Shown: positions 56,201 to 64,000 of the stretch, one piece after another
Numbering within the stretch: the stretch's first letter is position 1
Layout: each line of letters begins with the position of its first letter
Origin: Ascidia mentula
Lineage: Eukaryota; Chordata; Ascidiacea; Phlebobranchia; Ascidiidae
Direction: 5' to 3'
DNA length: 64,000 nt
Assembly: GCA_947561715.1 (NCBI GenBank)
Contig: OX387200.1
Span: 9,054,501-9,118,500, forward strand
Translations under genes and position numbers: made by a program
Notes under the pieces: generated by a model
The model's database searches: none
What the model was told of the DNA's origin: nothing
Seen by the model: the letters and a program-made list of their open reading frames with translations, nothing else

Positions 56201-57981
56201 CTTGTGGGTATGGCACTCATAGGTATTTTATCAAACGTTTTAAACATCGTATATTGTTTATAGCTTGCAACACATAAGCGAAGATATTCTGCAATAAAAC
56301 ATATATATATAATGATCGACATTTTCCTCACAAAAATTAACGTATTTTGCAAAACTAATTGGTTCAATACGGTTAACACCACAATCACGGTCAAATTTGG
56401 CATTTTTTGAAAGCCATTCAATATGTTTCGAATTATTTCAAGTGTTATCAATTCCCAGAGCAAAGCATAGATAGAAGTATTGCTTCATGCAGTATGAGGT
56501 GCTCACCTTTAATGGAATGTTTATTGGCGTCTCCTTCGTAGACATGCAAAGAGCAATTAAGTTAGTGCAGCAAAAACACGTGGTTATGAACAGGTTAAAC
56601 AAAATCGGGCAGGCACCGCAAATGCACGGGGATGTGAAACGTTTTGCAACTGTTGCTGATTGCAACATGACACTGGACATGAATGGGGGCAACATACAGT
56701 GTTATGAGTTACATGCGTGAGGATAGCGCAGTATGTAAGAAGCACCACAGGCCACCCAGGATATATTGTTAGCAGCATCTGTATGTTGGTCGCAAACACG
56801 GCCTTACTTCATGTGATTTTAAACAGTAAAACCGCTGTTTAACTACAAAATTACAAGTACAATAACTTGTGACAATATGAAAAGTATACCTTGTATGGAA
56901 TAACCAGATATGTTGACATACACAAACAGCCCTCAAGTAAATAGTAGCGTGTGCATGACAAGGGCAAGAAAGCTGTTTCTTTTGAAACTCTCACAATTAA
57001 AAATGAATATCAATTACATGTGATACATTTGTAAAAGGCACCAATTTTCTAAATAGCTTCGTGAAAATTATTCATTGCCATGCCAAACAAACAGTACTAT
57101 TTGATTTCTTTAAATACGCTTTAATTTTTTCTTATCTTTTAAAATGCAACCAAAATCCATCGTTGTCTGTTTAAGTTTCAATTCCCAATATTTATTTGAT
57201 TTCGTAACGCCGGGCCCTCGGCAACCATGCAATATTCATGCAAGCCAAATGCGCAATTACATTGTTTCTGGCGTGGCTATTTACCTGCTGTCGTTGGTAG
57301 GCAGAAAATGTGTTGTCTAAGTTGGGTAAATCGATCAACTTCAATGCCTAAACCACACGGGACAGCGTAATTATAACAGGAAATACATAAAATATGCTAT
57401 GTGCAATAAAAGCGCTAGATACTACTTGAGGAACTTGCTTGTTTTAACCAGAAAGTAATATTATGCAAAGCATTTTGTGCGTTTTTGGCAATAATTTGTT
57501 TAAAACCAACCAAATCGAGATAATATTTTATCCGCAAGCCTGAAAAGTAATTTTGTACATTTGGTGTGGGCAACAAACAAACCGATACCTTCGAATCGTC
57601 AAGATCCATCCAGATTGTCCCCGGAAGCTTACTTTCGGGCAACTTCGACCAGTTGAATGATTTAAGGGGGTTTGGCGCTTTAGGTATTTGTTTTTTGGGA
57701 AGGTTTAGTGATGGGCCACCAGCACCACCACCCGGAGGCCTTGGAACCCCACCCTTTGGAGGGGGTGGCACCCCACCTGGTGGAGGTGGTGGGGGTATTC
57801 CACCCATGGGAGGAGGTGGGGGTGGAATTGCTCCTCCTGGTGGAGGGGGTGGAGGGATGTTGCTTGGGGGTGGAGGTGGGGGAACAGGTGCTGAAGCAAT
57901 CGACTTTTTCACGTCATCTGAAATGTTTCCACTCTGGATAATTTGCTGCAACTTGGCTTTTTCTTCTTGCTCGTTGGCAAT
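53237..57981 (-). CDS. daam: DAAM-type formin, FH1-FH2-DAD part
   Basis: Exons in transcript order: 57981-57589 (coiled-coil start and FH1 polyproline, then [14 protein letters not shown]), 57347-57285 ([10 protein letters not shown]), about 56288-56005 ([16 protein letters not shown]; 5' limit uncertain), 55634-55495, 55189-55101, 55028-54860 ([16 protein letters not shown]), 54490-54383, 54325-54121, 53692-53522, 53452-53237 (stop TGA). The FH2 sequence follows vertebrate DAAM closely, and the last exon has the autoinhibitory [19 protein letters not shown] followed by a basic tail. The protein nucleates and elongates actin filaments with profilin and acts in planar-polarity Wnt signalling. 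The GBD/FH3 half is not in this window: upstream of the FH1 exon lie SLC5 exons on the same strand. One junction before exon 56005 is unresolved in phase, so a small exon may be missing. Confidence 0.93.
54686..54738 (-). ncRNA. Decayed hammerhead ribozyme copy
   Basis: Same sequence as the copy at 55299-55351 through helix II, GAAA, helix III and the GTC triplet. The core reads CTGATAA instead of CTGATGA, changing the catalytic G8, and helix I no longer pairs (TTGTGCA with TTCAGCT). It lies in the next DAAM intron, same orientation, 613 bp away. Homology between the two copies covers only about 60-65 bp. Confidence 0.8.
55299..55351 (-). ncRNA. Complete type I hammerhead ribozyme
   Basis: Read on the minus strand: helix I 5' strand AGCTGCA (55351-55345), core CTGATGA (55344-55338), helix II hairpin GACCT-TTT-AGGTC (55337-55325), core GAAA (55324-55321), helix III ACAG/CTGT closing a 7-nt loop (55321-55307), cleavage triplet GTC (55308-55306), helix I 3' strand TGCAGCT (55305-55299). 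Helix I is 7/7 paired, helix II 5/5 and helix III 4/4, and every invariant core base is present. Such ribozymes occur in Penelope-like retroelements and retrozymes. It lies in the DAAM intron between exons 55495 and 55189, on the transcribed strand, so it would be present in the pre-mRNA. Confidence 0.88.
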
Positions 57982-58101
57982 CTGCAAGATAAAGTTAAGC
58001 GTAGAAACCAAACAGGAAAACGCCACCACAGCACATCAGTAAAGCGGCGATATTCACATTCCACAGGTTGGAATGGCTAAAAAAAATATTCTTGACAATT
58101 G

Positions 58102-59862
58102 TCAAACCTTTTCTCGGATAAGATCATACACATTTAACCTCTTTCGTTTGCAGTAACGCGTCCACCAAGTAAGTCGTACAAGCTGGTTAAATAAAAAAAG
58201 TTATTTAATCCGCAATAAACCTATGAACCATTAACATCTTACACATCTTTTGTCAATTGGTGGAGTGACCAGTGAAACCGACACTGATATAACGATGGTT
58301 AATGCAAAAAGGATCATGGCAAAGTAAAGATAGTGAACTTTGAAAAGGATGGTTGGTCTGAACTCTGGTTTTCCACAGGCTGGGGCCCCTGCTGCAAACT
58401 CGAAAATCATTCGAACCAGACCGATAATTAAGCCAAGAACAAGTCCCCAGAAGGTTCCCTGTTTAAGAATAGTGTAACGTCATACACCTTTAACGCGGTA
58501 AAGCAGCATCAAACAGGCGAAAGTATTTTTGTCTAAAACTAAAGTAGCCTATTTTTACCCACCGGTTCATTTAGTCTGTCCCAAAATACAGACATTACAA
58601 ACACTGCAGTAATTGGAGGTGCCAAGAAACTTGTAATTGACTGAATGTAGTCAAACAACTTTCCATCAGCAAATGCCTGAATAATTGGAACCCAAGCCAC
58701 ACTTACTCCAACCATGACAAGAATGAAAACTCTGTTGTAAAACATCATAATTTTGCATATTGTATAAAACGGATCCAAATTTATTTACCGGCCAACTATC
58801 ATCAGTTCTTTATTGCCGGCTTTAGGCCGCAGTTTGGCCCAAATATCGCATGTAAACAAAGTACTTGCGCTGTTGAAAACTGATGTGAGCGAGGACATTA
58901 GGGCTGCGATCATTACTGCCAGCAAAAGACCTAAAAACAATAATACGTTTTTGCAACAATAAAGTTTGGTACAGTTAGGATCGACGTAAACATTGCAACA
59001 CATATGAGGTGAAAAAAGGTCTACAATACGTCTATTGGTGAAAAGCAAAAACACTAATTCCAAAGCAGTACAGTATGGCATGATTCATATTTAGGAAGTT
59101 TTTTAAAAACAAATTTTGCCTTGTTCTTACCTTTAAGACCAGTTGGCATGATTTGCAAAACAAGTTTGGCGTACGCGTAGTTTGTACATCCCACAGAAAC
59201 TCCGCAAGCTGCCTTGCAAACTTCAGGAGTTGCGCAACCGATACTGTCTGCAGAAACTTATGGAGTGTTAACAACATTGAATTAAATCGACTGTGAGGAA
59301 GCTTACTGGGAAAAACAATGCGACTGATCATTCCAACCATAACCATCATGTACATAGGCAAAACTTTAAGCAATCCAGCCATAACGCATCCACCTTTGGC
59401 ATGAGAAAGGTTTTTTGCAGCCAGAGTTCTTTGAACGATTACCTAAAGATGTCAATAAAAGTTCTCCAAATCTACGCTACATTCTTGTTTCTGAATTTTC
59501 AAACTACACCAAATAAACTTACAATAGGATCTCGAAGTAACTTTGTTTAGTCACACAAAACATTTGGTTTTGACTTTTAAAATAATATGTTATAGTGTTG
59601 ACTTCCTATATAGGAGCAACGTCCATGTAAGTTCAGTGCTTTCATACATTATCTACCTGATCAGTGCACCAATACCAGGTGGCAATTATACTGATACCGA
59701 AGAGCATTCCTGGCCATGGCATGTCGCTATCAATAGGATCTCGAAACACATGGAAAGAATCCGGTCTTGGCAAACCACATGTCGTATTTGGAGGTCGCTC
59801 ATCGGGAATCGCGTTCATGTACTTACATTCCAGTTGATCATAACCTCCAATTTGGTTAAAGG
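58102..59862 (-). pseudogene. Duplicated 3' part of the SLC5 transporter gene, lacking its 5' exons
   Basis: Exons 59862-59657, 59442-59307, 59247-59131, 58930-58789, 58731-58563, 58459-58243 and 58182-58102 (stop TGA) duplicate those of the SLC5 gene to the right. There is no copy of the N-terminal exons on this side, so alone it would encode a transporter lacking its first several helices. It could still be spliced from the SLC5 5' exons as an alternative set. If the duplication is an assembly artefact, these are simply the true SLC5 exons counted twice. Confidence 0.75.
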
Positions 59863-60085
59863 CTAAAACAACATTATTGTTATTCCCACTGTAAAGATAA
59901 ACTGTTCAATCTGTTAACAATTTTATTAAAAAATAATAATTTTCAAATTTCAAAAACTTTTGAGAGGATATTAGTACCTGGTATTTGGTTTTATAATTTC
60001 GTCGCCATAAAATTTTTGTAACATATAAAGTTGTTATACATAAATGTTTTTGTTGTTATGTTGTTGATATTTTATCACTATATAA

Positions 60086-60257
60086 CAGTGTTTCCCAACC
60101 GGTGGTACGCGACGGCATTCCATGTGGTACGCGAGCACCTTTCTGTAATTTGCGGATATAGTGCGAATTTAAAAATCGTAAGTGATCTCAAAATGTTTGT
60201 TACTTCATACCCTAGGCATAATGCTCAACTAGGTGGTACGCGTCGATATTGTTTTAC
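60086..60257. mobile_element. Truncated copy of the hAT MITE at the duplication junction
   Basis: It begins with the same CAGTGTTTCCCAACC terminus but stops at the edge of the duplicated unit. Only 15 bp of filler separate it from the start of the second copy. Confidence 0.9.
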
Positions 60258-60272
60258 AAAAAGAATGGACTT

Positions 60273-63154
60273 ACAGGAAATACATAAAATATGCTATGTG
60301 CAATAAAAGCGCTAGATACTACTTGAGGAACTTGCTTGTTTTAACCAGAAAGTAATATTATGCAAAGCATTTTGTGCGTTTTTGGCAATAATTTGTTTAA
60401 AACCAACCAAATCGAGATAATATTTTATCCGCAAGCCTGAAAAGTAATTTTGTACATTTGGTGTGGGCAACAAACAAACCGATACCTTCGAATCGTCAAG
60501 ATCCATCCAGATTGTCCCCGGAAGCTTACTTTCGGGCAACTTCGACCAGTTGAATGATTTAAGGGGGTTTGGCGCTTTAGGTATTTGTTTTTTGGGAAGG
60601 TTTAGTGATGGGCCACCAGCACCACCACCCGGAGGCCTTGGAACCCCACCCTTTGGAGGGGGTGGCACCCCACCTGGTGGAGGTGGTGGGGGTATTCCAC
60701 CCATGGGAGGAGGTGGGGGTGGAATTGCTCCTCCTGGTGGAGGGGGTGGAGGGATGTTGCTTGGGGGTGGAGGTGGGGGAACAGGTGCTGAAGCAATCGA
60801 CTTTTTCACGTCATCTGAAATGTTTCCACTCTGGATAATTTGCTGCAACTTGGCTTTTTCTTCTTGCTCGTTGGCAATCTGCAAGATAAAGTTAAGCGTA
60901 GAAACCAAACAGGAAAACGCCACCACAGCACATCAGTAAAGCGGCGATATTCACATTCCACAGGTTGGAATGGCTAAAAAAAATATTCTTGACAATTGTC
61001 AAACCTTTTCTCGGATAAGATCATACACATTTAACCTCTTTCGTTTGCAGTAACGCGTCCACCAAGTAAGTCGTACAAGCTGGTTAAATAAAAAAAGTTA
61101 TTTAATCCGCAATAAACCTATGAACCATTAACATCTTACACATCTTTTGTCAATTGGTGGAGTGACCAGTGAAACCGACACTGATATAACGATGGTTAAT
61201 GCAAAAAGGATCATGGCAAAGTAAAGATAGTGAACTTTGAAAAGGATGGTTGGTCTGAACTCTGGTTTTCCACAGGCTGGGGCCCCTGCTGCAAACTCGA
61301 AAATCATTCGAACCAGACCGATAATTAAGCCAAGAACAAGTCCCCAGAAGGTTCCCTGTTTAAGAATAGTGTAACGTCATACACCTTTAACGCGGTAAAG
61401 CAGCATCAAACAGGCGAAAGTATTTTTGTCTAAAACTAAAGTAGCCTATTTTTACCCACCGGTTCATTTAGTCTGTCCCAAAATACAGACATTACAAACA
61501 CTGCAGTAATTGGAGGTGCCAAGAAACTTGTAATTGACTGAATGTAGTCAAACAACTTTCCATCAGCAAATGCCTGAATAATTGGAACCCAAGCCACACT
61601 TACTCCAACCATGACAAGAATGAAAACTCTGTTGTAAAACATCATAATTTTGCATATTGTATAAAACGGATCCAAATTTATTTACCGGCCAACTATCATC
61701 AGTTCTTTATTGCCGGCTTTAGGCCGCAGTTTGGCCCAAATATCGCATGTAAACAAAGTACTTGCGCTGTTGAAAACTGATGTGAGCGAGGACATTAGGG
61801 CTGCGATCATTACTGCCAGCAAAAGACCTAAAAACAATAATACGTTTTTGCAACAATAAAGTTTGGTACAGTTAGGATCGACGTAAACATTGCAACACAT
61901 ATGAGGTGAAAAAAGGTCTACAATACGTCTATTGGTGAAAAGCAAAAACACTAATTCCAAAGCAGTACAGTATGGCATGATTCATATTTAGGAAGTTTTT
62001 TAAAAACAAATTTTGCCTTGTTCTTACCTTTAAGACCAGTTGGCATGATTTGCAAAACAAGTTTGGCGTACGCGTAGTTTGTACATCCCACAGAAACTCC
62101 GCAAGCTGCCTTGCAAACTTCAGGAGTTGCGCAACCGATACTGTCTGCAGAAACGTATGGAGTGTTAACAACATTGAATTAAATCGACTGTGAGGAAGCT
62201 TACTGGGAAAAACAATGCGACTGATCATTCCAACCATAACCATCATGTACATAGGCAAAACTTTAAGCAATCCAGCCATAACGCATCCACCTTTGGCATG
62301 AGAAAGGTTTTTTGCAGCCAGAGTTCTTTGAACGATTACCTAAAGATGTCAATAAAAGTTCTCCAAATCTACGCTACATTCTTGTTTCTGAATTTTCAAA
62401 CTACACCAAATAAACTTACAATAGGATCTCGAAGTAACTTTGTTTAGTCACACAAAACATTTGGTTTTGACTTTTAAAATAATATGTTATAGTGTTGACT
62501 TCCTATATAGGAGCAACGTCCATGTAAGTTCAGTGCTTTCATACATTATCTACCTGATCAGTGCACCAATACCAGGTGGCAATTATACTGATACCGAAGA
62601 GCATTCCTGGCCATGGCATGTCGCTATCAATAGGATCTCGAAACACATGGAAAGAATCCGGTCTTGGCAAACCACATGTCGTATTTGGAGGTCGCTCATC
62701 GGGAATCGCGTTCATGTACTTACATTCCAGTTGATCATAACCTCCAATTTGGTTAAAGGCTAAAACAACATTATTGTTATTCCCACTGTAAAGATAAACT
62801 GTTCAATCTGTTAACAATTTTATTAAAAAATAATAATTTTCAAATTTCAAAAACTTTTGAGAGGATATTAGTACCTGGTATTTGGTTTTATAATTTCGTC
62901 GCCATAAAATTTTTGTAACATATAAAGTTGTTATACATAAATGTTTTTGTTGTTATGTTGTTGATATTTTATCACTATATAACAGTGTTTCCCAACCGGT
63001 GGTACGCGACGGCATTCCATGTGGTACGCGAGCACCTTTCTGTAATTTGCGGATATAGTGCGAATTTAAAAATCGTAAGTGATCTCAAAATGTTTGTTAC
63101 TTCATACCCTAGGCATAATGCTCAACTAGGTGGTACGCGTCGATATTGTTTTAC
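60273..63154. repeat. Tandem segmental duplication, right copy (2,882 bp)
   Basis: Near-identical to 57376-60257. Its right end runs into unique sequence within an intact hAT MITE, indicating that this copy is in the ancestral context at its right edge. The left copy keeps the ancestral context at its left edge, next to the DAAM exon 57285-57347. Confidence 0.97.
60486..60878 (-). pseudogene. Duplicated DAAM FH1 exon, orphaned between SLC5 exons
   Basis: Identical by eye to the DAAM exon 57589-57981: Glu/Lys-rich start, polyproline/Gly FH1 repeats and the DAAM-specific [14 protein letters not shown]. Acceptor and donor are intact. The next DAAM exon (57285-57347) is not in the duplicated unit, so this copy has no adjacent partner exon. 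Joined to 57589-57981 it would lengthen the FH1 while keeping frame, since it is 393 nt and phase 0 at both ends. Confidence 0.8.
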
Positions 63155-63928
63155 CTCCAAATGGTACGCAACCGCAAAAAGGTTGGGAATCACTGCTCTA
63201 TAACATGAAATATGGTTTTACCGAGTCCCATCATCACCAGTCCCCCAATGAGCATGACAACGGTTTGAACGGTGTCTGTGTAGATGACTGCAGCCAATCC
63301 ACCCGTCACAGTATACAATGCCGTGATTGAAAGCAAAATCACAATAGCTAAATATATGTTTAGGCCAAGGGCAGTTTCTATGAAAATAGCTCCGGCAAAC
63401 AAATCAGCCTGAAACAAAAGCGTTATTTTACATTGTCTAACAGCCCAACTACACTCGGAGAAAATCTTACCGGAATTTTGGTAAAAACGTAGAGGATTAG
63501 AGAAAGAACAGAAAGAAAAGTTCGAATTCTTTGTCCTCCAAATCGTTCTCTTAGATATTCTGGCATTGTAACTACTCCGGATGCAATATATATGGGAGCA
63601 AATATCCAACCCAACAGAAGAAGGGTCAGGACAGCCTGTCAAGAAATGTATAACACGCAAGAATTTTATCATCAAGAAATATTTAAAGTATGCCAAGTTA
63701 AATTAATGCTTTAAAAAAAGGTAAAATATTTATTGCTTTTATGACACTTACGTTCCATTCAAACGTTCCCTGTGCTATTCCAGACGCTGCGCCACTTCCA
63801 GCCAAGCCAACAAAGTGTCCACTTCCAATATTACTGCTGAAAAGCGATGCTCCAACGGGAAACCAAGTTATGTCGCGACCAGCAAGAAAAAATCCACTGA
63901 CGTTTGATCGGTTCGTCTTGCACATTGC
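60999..63928 (-). CDS. slc5a: SGLT-type sodium/sugar cotransporter (SLC5 family), 5' end outside window
   Basis: Exons in transcript order: 63928-63752, 63635-63471, 63408-63222, 62759-62554, 62339-62204, 62144-62028, 61827-61686, 61628-61460, 61356-61140, 61079-60999 (stop TGA). The protein follows human SGLT1 closely: [12 protein letters not shown] with the sugar-site Asn and His, [34 protein letters not shown], the conserved Lys in the GLLKVLP loop, [12 protein letters not shown] (sodium site) and LFDYIQSIT with the sugar-site Gln. All sugar and sodium residues that I can place are kept, so it should transport a sugar or similar solute with sodium across the plasma membrane. The first exon or exons lie to the right of the window. 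The reading frame stops at REKV soon after the C-terminal HYLYF helix, so the loop and last helix of vertebrate SGLTs are absent unless further exons follow. Confidence 0.92.
62983..63195. mobile_element. hAT-type MITE, 213 bp
   Basis: Terminal inverted repeats CAGTGTTTCCCAACC and GGTTGGGAATCACTG (one mismatch), flanked by 8-bp duplications CTATATAA and CTCTATAA (7 of 8 match). It is non-autonomous, with internal GGTACGC repeats. It lies in an SLC5 intron. Confidence 0.9.
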
Positions 63929-64000
63929 CTTAAAAATTTACGTACGTAATACATGGTCCAAAACTAGGGTCGTTTACCGTAATAAATGTAAAATTTACCC

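Larger units (their letters stand above)
57376..60257. repeat. Tandem segmental duplication, left copy (2,882 bp)
   Basis: Matches 60273-63154 at a constant offset of 2,897 bp. I noticed a single base difference (59258 versus 62155). The two copies are separated by 15 bp (60258-60272). It carries the DAAM FH1 exon and the SLC5 exons from the seventh-last to the stop, and ends inside an hAT-type MITE. Confidence 0.97.

Noticed and set aside
57566-58042. Plus-strand Gly-rich open frame (and its duplicate at 60463-60939)
   Set aside because: Exact antisense of the polyproline FH1 exon of DAAM; the glycine runs are complementary to proline codons.

Overview
The window looks like animal nuclear DNA, A+T-rich, with compact multi-exon genes, canonical GT/AG splice sites and mostly short introns (about 50 to 600 bp). 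The genes are metazoan: a DAAM-type formin, an RBFOX splicing factor, an SGLT-type SLC5 transporter, an FN3 receptor-like protein and large TSP1/CCP/ShKT mosaic proteins. Gene compactness and this mix fit a tunicate such as Ciona. That placement is an inference; I could not search a database.

Layout. (1) 217-6702, plus strand: an FN3-repeat single-pass membrane protein, then a long 3' region with a poly(A) signal. (2) 8806-11949 and 12220-16405, minus: two tandem, paralogous TSP1 + serine-protease-homologue cassettes whose catalytic triads are both destroyed. (3) 17703-23652, plus: a young BEL/Pao LTR retrotransposon with 331-bp LTRs and a 5-bp target-site duplication. (4) 23766-30832, minus: a secreted mosaic protein with signal peptide, ShKT, 14 TSP1 and 4 CCP domains. 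Its last visible exon is in phase with the first exon of each protease cassette, so regions 2 and 4 may form one large gene with two alternative 3' modules and the retrotransposon lying in an intron. (5) 30833-36448: no recognised gene. (6) 36449-42405, minus: RBFOX, with a dense cluster of UGCAUG motifs in its own introns. (7) 42406-53007: no recognised gene. (8) 53237-57981, minus: FH1, FH2 and DAD of DAAM, without its GBD/FH3 half. (9) 58102-63928, minus: an SGLT/SLC5 transporter, overlapped by a near-identical 2.88-kb tandem duplication that copies its 3' exons together with the DAAM FH1 exon.

The most noteworthy signals are: a complete type I hammerhead ribozyme on the minus strand at 55299-55351 in a DAAM intron, with a decayed sister copy 613 bp away; hammerhead-like cores in a 438-bp foldback element (27957-28394) and in a diverged relative at about 1503-1591 whose helix II shows a compensatory change; the paired pseudoprotease cassettes; the UGCAUG cluster in RBFOX; and the duplication with its SLC5/DAAM junction. 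Exon coordinates were derived by hand from splice-site motifs and frame continuity and should be read as predictions.
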